Assembly (NCBI GenBank): GCA_025765615.1
Contig: JAIVFJ010000076.1
Span: forward strand, 124,001-188,000
Reading direction: 5' to 3'
DNA from: Zopfochytrium polystomum
Taxonomy: Eukaryota; Chytridiomycota; Chytridiomycetes; Chytridiales; Chytridiaceae
DNA length: 64,000 bases
How positions within the stretch are numbered: position 1 is the stretch's first letter; each line of letters starts with the position of its first letter. This document shows, in pieces, positions 1 to 10,870 of this stretch. Both the position numbers and the translations under genes were made by a program. The notes below the pieces were generated by a model. That model was not told where the DNA came from and did no database searches. It was given only the letters and a program-made list of their open reading frames with translations.

Positions 1-78
1 GTCACGGTGTCTGGGTACACGACGGGCGCCCTGTAGTTGATGGACGCGGACTTGAGGATGATGCCGACGCTACTGGCG

Positions 79-114
<36 letters not shown>

Positions 115-785
115 GAGGAGGAGGAGGAGGAGGAGGTTTCCGCCGCGGCGGCGGGCCCGGCCATGAAGGCGGCGTAGGCGGCGGGGTCGAGCCGCGGGGC
201 GACCAGCTGGTCGAAGAAGGCGATGCGGCCGGACTCAAAGTAGCGGAGGTAGTGGACGTTGTTGAGGTGACGGTACGAGTCCATTTCGCCCCATTGGACG
301 GGGATGCTGTTTTGGGTGTGGTTATTTAAAAGGCTCCAATTTTGTGGACACGACAATAGCAAGCATTACGTGACGAGGGACGCAAACTCTTTGAGGAGGT
401 CTGCGACTTTGGGGGGCAAGGCGGCGCGGATCGCGGCAAGGTCCGCGAGGCCGCCAACGGGGACTACAACAGCGGGATCCGAGGACGACGACGACGACGA
501 CGGCGATGAGGAGGATGAGGAGGATGTGGAGGAGGAGAGCGCGGAGGCGCAAAGGAAGTTTGTAGGAGTGGCGGGGAATCGGGGGAGGAGGGGGAGAGGG
601 AGTGCCGAGGGCGATCGCGTCGTCGCCGTTGGAGGCGTCGCGGCGGAGAGCAAACGATGGTCGTGGTGGTGGTGGTGGCAACGAGCGTTGATCGCGTAAC
701 TGCTCCGCGGAGCAGCCGCTTTAAGGAAGCCGGCGGCGGCGGCGGCGGCGCGGAATCGAGAAAGACGTTGGCGAGACGGCAGCAT
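1..785 (-). CDS. Mitochondrial-type acyl-CoA thioesterase (hotdog fold), 3' end beyond window
   Basis: Two exons are visible: 370-785 and 1-306, joined across a 63-nt GT-AG intron (307-369) that keeps frame. The second exon reads VQWGEMDSYRHLNNVHYLRY, the classic start of the 4-hydroxybenzoyl-CoA thioesterase family: a catalytic Asp followed by H-x-N-N and the long central helix. Exon 1 begins at an ATG after an A-rich leader and encodes an Arg/Ser/Ala-rich, acid-poor stretch (MLPSRQRLSRFR...), which suggests a mitochondrial presequence. It is followed by Ser-rich and acid-poor linker sequence. A run of GAC repeats at about 88-135 (plus strand) puts a poly-Ser insert in the loop after the central helix. 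Family role: hydrolysis of acyl-CoA thioesters. Substrate is unknown and the C-terminus is off the left edge. Confidence 0.8.
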
Positions 786-1856
786 TTCCTTGCTGTTGGT
801 TTTTTCGTTTATTTTTCTGGTTTTTTTTTTTTTTTTTTGGTTTTTTTTTTCACTATTTTTCTGCCGAAGCCCGTTGCCCTTCACAATTATAACATGGAAG
901 TCTGTTCAACGTGAAACAAGAAGGAGATATGGGAAATGAGGGAGAAGATTTTTTTTTGATATGACATTGCGCGCACCATTCCAAATTGGATTTTGTCGCT
1001 CAAATTCTCCCTGACGGATTTCCCCGACATTGAACCATGTTTTCCCCGACAGAGGAGGCAGACAGACCACCCCTGCCTGTCGGGGCCAACCCATTTCCCC
1101 TGACAAGTTCTTTTGCCCAAATAATTATGGCGTCGCTGAAAAGCCTGTGGACAGAATGTCTGTCGATGCCCTCCAATTTTCACGGAAACGCACAATATAC
1201 GTGTATGCGTGTCAGGTATATTTCGAGCGTGGGAATGGGCGGGTGACACCATTAAAAAATTGTTGCAAAATTCCTTTTACATTCTTTCTGACAAGTCGTT
1301 CTTTATTCGTCGGCCCAAACAAGCCCATACTTCTTCCACAGCATTTTCACCCTCTCTCCAAACACAAGTTGCTCGAACCATGTTTCATCTCTCTCCAAAA
1401 CTGACTTCCAAATGGAAATAATATCAGTCGACAGCACTCGTCGGAATTCAGCACCACTTGATATTTAAAGCCACTCACAGGGGATTCCTCAGACGCTGCC
1501 CTCAATTCAAAAAATCTCCAAGCCTCACAGAAGACTGCCTCTACCCATACTTCCTACAAGCAACAACCAACAATACGGCTAATCACAAGTCCAGAGCCAG
1601 GATCCAACATTTGAGCAACATAATCCAGTTCCGGTGATTGAACGTCAGACATAGGAGGTAGCTCAAGATGATTTATAGTGTGACGGGCATGGTTGTTCAA
1701 GTAAGCGGAAAGGAGATGCATCAGAGACTGCGTAATCCTTGGAGATGCCAAATGGAAACCAACAACTCGTTTGCGAAGCAGGTGGACAGCTTTCATCACT
1801 AGGAATCCACGCCAGAGAGAAACTACCTTGAGAGAAGAATGAAGTATCCTGAGACC
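786..1856. other. Intergenic region without a supported gene
   Basis: The first 100 bases are poly-T/poly-C rich, upstream of the thioesterase. The rest is AT-richer, with only short, non-conserved reading frames on either strand. I see no RNA gene or repeat array here. Confidence 0.5.
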
Positions 1857-3390
1857 TCATTCAAGATCTTCAAGCAGCAAACTTTCCATATCTTCAATTG
1901 ATGCAGAATTTTCATTGATAAGGATAGCCATCTGTTCTGTGAACGCTGTGGTAAATGCCTCTGAATATGACAACTTCCTCTGAATTCTGTTCCACACCAC
2001 AACCATGTCTGACAGAGTTATCAAACTTAGATGTCGTATCACTGCTGTTACTACAATTTCCACAACCTCCGAACCCCAATGGTGGTGGATGTTTCTGAAC
2101 AAAAATTGCACCAAGGGCTGAACGAGTTCCACAAATCCTCGATGCACTAGGATAGTTGATAGTACTGGAAAGCAGCTTTCATGAAGGTCGCTGTCGACTG
2201 AAGTTTCCGGGAAATAATTTGGAAGGAATTTGAGAATGGCGCTTAAAAGCTGAAGAAGCATTCCGTCAGACATTTCAGGTGCCAAGCAAGCAAAAAGTTT
2301 TCCAACGCCTTCCTCTTTGTTTAGTTTTGACAATACTCTAGGAATACATTTTTCAATGTGGTGTAAACGGAGTTCAGACTTATTGTTGCCTAAATTGTAA
2401 AGCAGATTCAAATGTTCGAGCTCAATGGCAAGCAGGAACGTAGAATGGTAGTGCTGGCCTGACAATTTGCAACAAAGAGCGTCGATGTAAACGTTCTGAT
2501 CAATCTCAATGGCGGACTGAATATACTTGCGATGACAATCATTGCCTCTGCAAATTGGAAGATACTTGAGTGCGAACATAAATGAGGTTTGGAGGTTGGA
2601 ATAGCAGTCAGCCAGCTCGTCAACCTTTGATTCAAATTCTCTACTGCTGGGTCCAACATAATGGTGAGACAGTTCAAACAGACGAAAGTCCAAGGAGCTC
2701 AAACAATTACACATATAGCCAGAACATTCTTCAAATGACATTGTCCTTACAATATCGGCAAGAATAGCAATAAGCTTTGGTGATTGTTCGCCAATTTGCC
2801 TCTCGACAAAGTGGATTCAATAATCGGAGTTGCCTTTCAATGGATGCTTTATCTTTATAGACAGGGACATCAGACTTGTCGATTTCAAGTTCAGAGATGG
2901 TTTGTAGCATAGTGTCAAGTGTGAGGAAATCACCTCGACTGAATCAAAGAACCACCAAAGCCATACCCATTGTTTACCACAATTGTTGCAATCCATTTCT
3001 CGAACCATGATCTGCTTCCAAAATGGAATCCAATCAGGACTGGTGCAAATGGGCCGTCTAAGACCAGTCGGTGGTGACCATTCCGTCTTGACAATCAATT
3101 CAAGTAGATAAAGGAGGTCCCATGCTTGACAGACTCTGTCTGCGGAGAGTGCTGGAATAAGAGCCAAAACAACTGTAACAAGCAGTCATGGTAATCGCAA
3201 AGATGAATCTTCCTCAGGTTCCAATTCAGATTCATTTTCGACTGCAGTTGATATCGCTTTCCAACGTTCAACAAGGGTTCCAAGATGGGTTTTGACGATA
3301 GGTTTCCAAGTATTGAAGCGTTTCCATTGCTTGATCGCTTTCAAAGCTGCTGGTCAGTAAGTTCATGAGATCGTCATGGCCACCGTCACG
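1857..3390 (-). pseudogene. Decayed helical-protein gene, AT-richer than neighbours
   Basis: An open frame of 294 codons (1857-2741) continues upstream only if breaks are bridged. Going upstream there are frame changes near 2815 and 2942, an in-frame TGA at 3186-3188, and another frame change near 3302. Each piece keeps plausible protein sequence rich in Leu/Ile amphipathic helices, such as VEIVVTAVIRHLSLITLSDM, which resembles HEAT-type solenoids but matches no family I recognise. None of the breaks has splice consensus, so decay is more likely than introns. Codon usage is much less GC-biased than in every intact gene of the window, which suggests a different origin (mobile element cargo or transfer) or long relaxed selection. 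Confidence 0.5.
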
Positions 3391-3564
3391 TCACCATGAT
3401 GAGCTCTATCAATCAAGCCCTTCCAGAAATCCAAACGCATCTCAAATGGCCTCAGCCGAAGGACTGCCCAACCTCGATGACAGAGTTTATGGCTGAAAGA
3501 TTGTCCAAATGGAAGGCAGGGGTCGGCTCTTCCCCCCACAACTGAGCGGTGAATTAGGCGTGGT

Positions 3565-3672
3565 TCCCTTTTTTGGCTCAGTAGTTTTCGCTTGTTCGTG
3601 AGCCCTTTTTTCGCCACAGTCGTTTTTGCTTGCTTCGTGAGCCCTTTTTTCGTCGCAGTAGTTTTCGCTTGC
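3565..3672. repeat. Tandem repeat, 38-39 bp unit, about three copies
   Basis: The unit begins GTAGTTTTCGCTTG, runs through a CGTGAGCCC block and ends in a T-run. Copies start at 3581, 3619 and 3658, with a partial earlier copy at about 3565. Copies differ at a few positions. Confidence 0.75.
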
Positions 3673-4138
3673 TGTGTTGGTTTTGTAGGCCCCTTTTCTA
3701 GGGGATTAGCCGAGCCCCGAGGTGGAGGTTGTGTCGGTCGGTCGGTCGGTTTCTAACGCGTCGGCAAACCAAATCCAGCAAGCGCAGCAAGTAGCTGGCT
3801 GCTGGCTGGGCTGTGGAGGCGCGGACCAACAGTCGCTAGCTGCGCATCTAAAATCATCTCTCCTCTGTGGACGTCGTGTCTCGCACGCGCACACCCTTCC
3901 CTCGACTTGCCTCGCCCCTCTTCTGGTGTGGTGTTCTGCTTCTTCGCGGCAGAATGTCAGATCTACCTTTTATTCGGTAGGGGATAGACAGGCAGACAGA
4001 AAGGGTGGGTGGCCAATCAATCAATCAATCACCCCAAACTGCGCACGCGCTGTGCCACACGCTTCTCCCTATCTGTCTCTCTCTCTCTCTCTCTCGCTCT
4101 GTCTCTCCCTTTTCTCTCTGTCTCTGTCTCTTCCTCTC

Positions 4139-4189
<51 letters not shown>

Positions 4190-4356
4190 ATCTCTCTCCT
4201 CTCTGCTCACTTCCCTCTTTTGCTCGACCCCCCCGCCACTCGCGCGCGCGACACGCACACTTCCACCCTCCTCCCACCCTTCCACACCCTCACCCCCCAA
4301 ACTCACACCCACACCCACACCCACACTCACACTCACACTCACACTAGCATTCTCGA
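3673..4356. other. Upstream region of the ankyrin gene
   Basis: No gene supported. It holds GGTCGGTCGGTC-type short repeats near 3735, a long (CT)n tract and CACACC repeats just before the likely start codon. Long pyrimidine tracts on the coding strand upstream of a start are common at fungal promoters, but that role is only inferred here. Confidence 0.45.
4072..4196. repeat. (CT)n microsatellite
   Basis: An almost pure CT/TCTC tract of about 125 bp lies upstream of the ankyrin gene. CACACC/ACTCAC repeats follow at about 4297-4345. Confidence 0.9.
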
Positions 4357-4407
4357 ATGACGGACGCAAAGGTGGGACAGAGAAGAGCGACCCAGCGAGA
4401 GACGACG

Positions 4408-4453
<46 letters not shown>

Positions 4454-5984
4454 AAGAGAGAGTGAGAGAGTCAAAGAGAGCCAGATCTCACAACCCGACA
4501 AGGCCTTCTTTTCAGAGCCGCACACGGAGCAAGATCTCGCGGCCTGGCTGGACGCGGCCGGCGGACGCACCGCGGTGGACGTCGCCGCCGACGCCGACGG
4601 CCGCACGCCGCTCTTTTACGCCGCCCTCAACGGCCACCGCGACGCGGTCGCGTTCCTACTGAAGCACGGCGCCAGCGCAAAAACAAGAACGGCGCAGGGC
4701 GAGACGCCGCTGCACGTCGCCAGTGTCGGCGGCGACGTTGCGATCGTCGACCTGCTCCTCGACCTCGGCGGCGCGGACCCGCTCGCGCCAAAGACCGACG
4801 ACGGCTGGACGCCCCTGCACTGCGCATCCCGCTTTGGCCACCTCGCCGTCGCCCAGCGGCTGGTCGAGCGCGGCGCCAAGCCCGGCTGCCGCACCGCCCT
4901 GAAGGCCACGCCCATGTACCTGGCCGCAACCGGCGGCCACCTGCCCGTCGTGCAGTTCCTCCACGACGAGGGCGCCAGCCTCGACGCAAAGACCGTCGAC
5001 GCCCAGCCGCCTCTCTACGCCGCGTGCCTCGGCGGCCACGTCGACGTCGTCAACTACCTCCTCGAAAACGACGCCGACATGCTGTTCGAGAGCAAAGGCG
5101 GCATCAACGCCATGCACGCCGCATGCCAGGAAGGCCACGCCGACGTCGCGCGCGCCCTGCTCGACTTTTACGCAGACTTTGACCTCGACTCCCCCACCGA
5201 CGACGGCGCTCCCGCCATGGCCGTCGCCGCCCGCGGCGGCCACCTTGAGTGCATGCAGGTGCTCGCAGAAAACGGCGCGGACCCGGACATCAACGACGAC
5301 CCGCGCGTCTGCTCGCCGCTGTTTGTCGCCGCCCAGCACGGCCACGTTCACGTCGTCCGCTGGCTCGTCGAGACGCACGCCGTCGTCGTCGACGTCGTGT
5401 TCCAGGGCATCCTCACCCCGCTCGCCGTCGCCGCACAGAACGGCCACCTCGACGTCGTGCGCGAGCTGCTCGACGCCGGCGCAGACGTCGACGGCCGCTC
5501 GCGTGACGACGACAACAACAACACCGGACAGCAGCGGCGGCCGCTGATCCCGCCGCTGTGCAAAGCCGCGGACTTTGGCCACCTCGCGGTCGTGCGCGAG
5601 CTGGTGGCGCGCGGCGCCGACGTCGACCGCGCGGTCAACGCCGTCGACGGCGGCGGCGGCGCCGCCTTGCACTTGGCCTGCCGCTCCGGCAACGCCGACG
5701 TCGTCGAGTTCCTTCTCGCCCCGCGCTCGTCACCGTCAGAGGAGGATGCGGCCGGCGCCGGCGCCGACGTGGCCGTGCGCGACGCCTCCGGCCGCACGCC
5801 GCTGCACGTGGCCGCGGAAACCGGCGACGTCGGCATCGCCGCGACGCTGCTGCGCCACGGCGCGCGCGCCGACGCCGTCGCGGACGACGGGTCCACGCCG
5901 CTGAGCATCGCGACAGAGGACGGCAACGCCGAGCTTGTGAAGCTGCTGAGCGCCGCCGCGGCGGCTCCGGCCAAGGCAGGCTGA
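4357..5984 (+). CDS. Ankyrin-repeat protein, about 13 repeats
   Basis: The frame ending at 5984 encodes about 13 consecutive ankyrin repeats with little else. Typical units carry TPLHVAA-type helix 1 and DVVRELL-type helix 2, separated by GADV turns; the C-terminus is a short Ala-rich tail. The start is uncertain. My model uses ATG 4357 (MTDAK), a short first exon and an intron holding a (GA)n tract, with the acceptor at the TTCTTTTCAG around 4515; only the AG at 4516-4517 keeps the phase. Upstream in-frame sequence is translated microsatellite and unlikely to be protein. The repeats probably form one curved protein-binding scaffold. There is no DHHC, kinase or other catalytic domain, so the partner and process are unknown. 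Its 3' end faces the membrane-protein gene across 1.1 kb. Confidence 0.75.
4411..4450. repeat. (GA)n microsatellite in the predicted first intron
   Basis: A pure GA tract lies inside the predicted first intron of the ankyrin gene. It forms a purine-strand counterpart of the CT tract 250 bp upstream. Confidence 0.85.
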
Positions 5985-7124
5985 TGTACCCAGGAAACAG
6001 ACCGACGATGGAACATGTTGCGTGGGGTTTCTTTCGTTTCAATGTTTGTCCTTTCGGTGTATGTAAACCTTTGAAGTGTTTCCTTGGTTGGCCCCCCTCT
6101 GTGTTCCTATTCGCGCTTTCTCCTTTCTCTCTCTCCCTCTCTCTCCCTGTCTCCTCTTATCCATCAGTATTTCCCCACCCCCCCTCCTCCCCTTCGTGTC
6201 CAAATCTCAGCTTCTCTTTAGTGCCAAAACATTCAGGAAATCACAGTGTAAAAAAAAAAAACAAAAAAAAAAACAGTTTCCTCTCTGAAGGCCTGCCCAG
6301 GGCCCGGCGATACGCAGTTAAAGGGAGAGCCTCCACTCCCTTGAATAGCAATAATTATTGGTGTTCCGTATTCTGCATCAATTCGATTAGGGTTTCCCCG
6401 CCGTCTCCCCGCGGTTCGTCCCTTCTCAAAGTACCAGAGAAAGACCAACACGCGCACACCGCCTCCTTCACTCCTTCCGCTCCCTTCTGAGCAGGCCTAT
6501 TCACATCACATCCTTCCCCACCGCATAAAAGTAAGAGACCCGCCAAGGCGGTCACGCGTGTTTTTCCTCTTTCGGCCCAAAGGCGGGGAAGGGGCCGCCC
6601 CCGGTTTGGCGGTAAGACCGCAAGGGACACCACCGCACCAGCATCACAACAAGTTTTTTCTTTGACTTTCTTGGCACCGGACCCTGCCAAAAAAAAAGAA
6701 GGAGGGGGCACCACCGTAAGCTAGATTCACGCTCTTTTTATTTTTCTTTCCGCGTCGTGTATGTGTATCTGTGTACAGGGAGGATCCAAAAATAACACTC
6801 CTCACCCCTCCCCTCTAAAATCCCCGGACGTAACTTGCATCCGACAGCCCCGCCGCGCCCTCCCCTCCCCAAATTCCGCACCCCCGAAAATCCCCACCTT
6901 CATCGTTCCTATCGCCCCCCCCTGCTTTTTCCAACTGAAGGAAAAAGAAAGTAGAACCAAAAAAAAAAAAAAGGAAACAAGAAAAAAAAACCGAAGCATA
7001 GCCACTGGGCAATATTAGTGTCCCCGCCGCCTTCCCCCCACCCCCCTAGAGTAACTTTCCTCTGCCAATACCCCTCTGCCGGCGCGCCCAGCCGGGCCAA
7101 TCCGAGTGTTTTTTGTTTTTTTTT
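5985..7124. other. Convergent intergenic region
   Basis: This separates the ankyrin gene (plus) from the membrane-protein gene (minus). It contains pyrimidine-rich stretches, A-runs at about 6250-6273 and 6958-6990, and no credible gene. Both flanking genes end here, so it should hold two polyadenylation regions; I cannot place them precisely. Confidence 0.5.
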
Positions 7125-7790
7125 TTAAAAGTACACCGTCTGGTGCTGTGGCGGCGCCTGCGGCTGCTGGAGCGGCGGGTACTGGAACGGCGCCCCGGAG
7201 GCGGCGGCGGGGTACGCAAAGGGGTGCGGGGCGGGCGGCAGCGCCGAGTCTGGCGGGTACGCCGCGGTCGCGACCGCCGGCGCGGGCTGCATCCACCACG
7301 CCGCCGAGGGGTCCGTTGCTGCGGAGTGGTGGTGGTGTGCGGAGGTTGCGGGCGCGGCGCGGCGCGGCAGGGACGCGGTGGCGGCGACAGCGGTGGCGGT
7401 GGTGGTTGCCGCTGGGAGCGGGGAGACGGCGTGCGGGGGCGGCGGCATCGTCGGTGCGGCGGCGGGGTAGAGGGCGAGCGCGGACGCGGAGGAGGCGGAC
7501 GAGACCGAGTTTGCGCGGGTAAAGGCTGCCGGCGAGGCGGCGGCGTAGAACGAGGTCGGGGCTAGAGGCGGGCCAGTTTCGGGTGGTGGTGCGGCGAGTT
7601 GCGGGTGGTGGTAGACGGGGCTGTTGGAGTGCGGCTGGTGACGGTGTTTCTTGGTGTGGGAGGGTTTTCGGGAGAAGGACGCCGCCGGGCCGGCGGCGGC
7701 AATTCCTGAGGAGGGGTTGGAGGTTGTGGACGAGTCGCTGGAGTCGAGGCGGGAGCGTTCGAGCTTCACGGATTTGATGTGGCTGGGGCG

Positions 7791-7825
<35 letters not shown>

Positions 7826-8499
7826 GAGAAACGAGACGCGGATGCGGAACGGACCGAACGGGTTGCAAAACTGTTTTAGCAATTACAGCGAGCAAGACCC
7901 CACCCCCCCCCACCTGATATGAGTAGCCAGGTAGATGAAGACGGCGACAACGGGAAGGGTAAACAGCCAAACTGCGCACAACGCGTACTGGGACCAGAGC
8001 GTCGCGTGGATCCTTACATGTTCTGTTTGTTTTGAAGTTTCGGATAAGCGGGGGGTGTGGAAAGCAAAAATAAAATAAAAAACCAAAAAAACTCACGGGA
8101 CCCTTCCAGCGCCGTCAAGCACGCATACGCGACCGCGCCAACGTTGTGCAGGTACAGCATGGCCATCATCCACTCGAGGGAAATCTCGAGGGTCTGAGCG
8201 ATGCCGGCGGGGTCGCCGCCTTGCACGGTTGCCGGGGCCCCGAAGCCGCCGCCGCGGCCGGCCAAGCCGAGGTCGATACCGCGGCCGCGCGCGATGGCGA
8301 TGTTGTCCGCGATGCGGGCACGGAGGCGGACGCCGGCGAGGGTCGCGAGCACGACGTTGATCGCGATGAGCACGGTCCAGTAGTAAAAGTGCAGGGAGAC
8401 GAGGAAGGCGGCGCGCGAGAAGTCGCCGGCGTCCGCGGCTGCGCCCGTGAGGATGCCGAGGACGGGGCCACCGGCGGCGAGGCACACAGAGGCTGGATT

Positions 8500-8540
<41 letters not shown>

Positions 8541-8679
8541 GTTGTTGTTGTTGTTCGGGTTTGGATAAATCAGAAAACAACCAGCGGGGATCATCGAACG
8601 CGCACGAAGGCGCCCGACCGAACCATCCTTCTCGCTCTTTCTCTCTCCCTTTCCACTCCATCGTGCGCGCACACACATA

Positions 8680-8748
<69 letters not shown>

Positions 8749-9929
8749 ACACACACGTACTCGCTCTCTCTCTCTCAACTCTCCCCTCCGACTCCCTCTC
8801 TCAATCGCCCCATCATCCCTCACCGAAATACGCGAGGCCGAGCGCCACGGCCGGGTACGCGTGCGGGCGGCCCATCGGCCTGCCCTGGAACGCCATGTTC
8901 AGCGTCCACATGCATGACAGAAAGTAGGCGCACGCAAAGGGCAAGTCGTGCGTGAACTCGCGGGCCGCGAACGAGGACGGAAACAGGTCGGCGACGAGGA
9001 CGAGGATGTGGAGCCAGCGGACTGCGCAAAAAGAAAAGAAATAGAAAAAAACCAGGTTGGAATGGATGGAAGGATCGATTCAAGCAAGAATAGAGAGAGA
9101 GAGAGCGGGCGAGAGAAAACTACACAAACGAAACTTAAAACTTACAGACGAGGAACAGTAGGATCATGACGATGCACAGCTCGTTCGCGCGCGGCAGCAG
9201 GCGGTTGTCCTCGGTCACCCTGAACGGCCACGAGCGCGGCGCGATCACCTTGAGCCAAAGAATGTACGACGCGTACGCTGTGTATAACGACGACGACGAC
9301 GACGGATGAAGATAATGATGATGTTATGATGCATTGCAATTTACAAAATGCGTGAGTGAGTGTTTGTGAGTGTGTGTGTGTGAGAGTGTGTGTTGGGAGG
9401 GCGAGGGGTTCGCTGCAGGCAACGACACAACGTCGACGAGACGCAGGGGAGGATGAGATCGACGCCGGACACCAAGAGAAAGTCACACTAGTCTGTCTGT
9501 CTGTCTGTCTGTCTGTCTGTGTCTCTGTCTGTCTCTGTGTCTGTCTCTACGTCTGGCGGCCGGCCTGCTGCCTGCAATATGCTTGTCCAGTGTCTGTTTG
9601 TCTTGCCTGCTGCCATCGAGCTGCGCTCGCTCCGCTACTTCGCTGCTTCTTCACTCTCTCAACACCACACTCACTCACCCACGGCCCCGACCACCCCACC
9701 CACCCCCAAACTCTTCACCACGCCCAAACGCATAACCAGGCAAACTTCACACTCACTCACCGACGACGGGCGGCACAAACACAAACGTGGCGACGTGCAG
9801 CGCCCGCAGCACCGCGCGGTCCTCTGACGGCCCGTCGAGGGTCACGCGGAAGTCGATCCACGCCGACGAGAGGTAGTCCCCGCCGCCGCCGCCGCCGTCG
9901 TCCAGGACGCCCCCCCCTGCTGCGCTCAT
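7125..9929 (-). CDS. Polytopic membrane protein (about 7 TM) with long Ser/Pro-rich tail
   Basis: Six exons join in phase: 9761-9929, 9146-9277, 8824-9021, 8097-8492, 7914-8022 and 7125-7782. Hydrophobic helices include VLRALHVATFVFVPPVVGAY, ANELCIVMILLFLVRWLHIL, PFACAYFLSCMWTLNMAF, a segment around FYYWTVLIAINVVLATLAGV, and LCAVWLFTLPVVAVFIYLAT. With the segments between them I count about seven. The last exon is a tail of over 200 residues rich in Ser, Pro, Ala and His, starting with a basic Ser-rich stretch, as in cytoplasmic tails of receptors. A GPCR-like topology is possible, but I see no diagnostic receptor motif and name no family. Introns 1, 3 and 5 contain CTGT, CA and poly-T(A) microsatellites. 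The acceptor of the last intron is preceded by poly-A on the coding strand instead of pyrimidines. Confidence 0.7.
7794..7824. repeat. Poly-T tract in intron 5
   Basis: A run of 31 T on the plus strand, read as A in the transcript, ends only about 10 nt before the acceptor of the last exon. Confidence 0.95.
8502..8539. repeat. Poly-T tract in intron 3
   Basis: A run of 38 T on the plus strand sits just upstream (transcript sense) of the fourth exon. It is again A-rich on the coding strand. Confidence 0.95.
8682..8757. repeat. (CA)n microsatellite in intron 3
   Basis: A nearly pure CA tract of about 75 bp, followed by a short CT tract. Confidence 0.95.
9491..9553. repeat. (CTGT)n microsatellite in intron 1
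   Basis: CTGT units with a few CTCT interruptions. Confidence 0.9.
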
Positions 9930-10265
9930 GATGGAGGGGTGGGGGGGGGGGGGGGGTTGGGGGGGCGGGGGCGAGGTTGATTGCCGCTGGGTTTGCTCCT
10001 GCTGCTGCTGGTTCCTGTTGTTGCTCCTGCTATTACTTTGTTGCGCTTGGAAGCGGCGAGGAGGATTCTGGGCAGGAGGTCAGGCCAGGGAACAACTGGA
10101 CCGAGGAGGAGGGCAGGGAGGAGGGAGAGATCCTGTTGCAGGCAGGCGGCAAACTGCAGACTAACAGCCCTCTCGGCGCCCTTGGGTGGGGCGGAGCTTG
10201 GGCGATTTGGATTTTGCCGGCTGGAACGACAAAGAGGGGTCGCAGAGAGAGAGTGAGCGAGAGAG

Positions 10266-10320
<55 letters not shown>

Positions 10321-10870
10321 CAGAGAGAGAGAGAGAGAGAGAGCGAGACAGAGAGAGAGAGAGACAGAGGGACCGGAAACAAACAGGGACAGAGGCCAAA
10401 AGTGACAAAAAAAAAACGAAAAATATGGGCACAGGAATGAGAATTTCTTTCAGGGAGGGAATATCCGTTTGACGGCGGAAGAGAAAACAGGAACGTTTTG
10501 GGCAACGAAAAAGCTTGCGATCTTGAGAAAAACAACCAAAAAAATTTTTTCTTGGAAAGGTAAAATTTCTTCTTATTGTTCAAGAAGATAAAAAGACATA
10601 CAGACAGACAGACAGACAGACAGACACAAAAGGAGTGTGAGTACTTTCACAATGACGCGACGCGCAAGTTTTGTCTTTCCTCAAGTCTTTGCCTTCTTTT
10701 TTTTTGTTTTTATTGACGCAGTCCAAAATGTCGTTCCAAATCTCCAAGGTCCCTTCCACAATGCAAACAACACTCCTCCTTCCAAATTCAGTTTTTTCTT
10801 TTTTTCAATTCTCAGTGCGAAGTAGGCCAACAAGAACGCGTGAAGCGTCGGAATACGAGCAGTCGTCGCA
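9930..10870. other. Repeat-rich region upstream of the membrane-protein gene
   Basis: It holds a G-run at 9936-9970, an interrupted (GA)n tract at about 10243-10371 and CAGA repeats at 10600-10626. The G-run abuts the start codon of the membrane-protein gene and could form quadruplex structures. No gene is supported until the transposase relic begins. Confidence 0.6.
10243..10371. repeat. (GA)n microsatellite
   Basis: A GA tract of about 130 bp with GAGC and GACA interruptions. Confidence 0.9.

Noticed and set aside
3186..3188. In-frame TGA considered as a recoded Trp or selenocysteine codon
   Set aside because: The same relic has several frame changes, and intact genes in the window use TGA as a stop, so decay is simpler.
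4005..4356. In-frame N-terminal extension of the ankyrin protein
   Set aside because: It is translated CT and CACACC microsatellite (Leu-Ser and Pro-Thr runs), better explained as upstream DNA.
4656..5672. 338-codon minus-strand frame in the ankyrin gene
   Set aside because: Shadow of ankyrin codons; its apparent periodicity is that of the repeats on the other strand.
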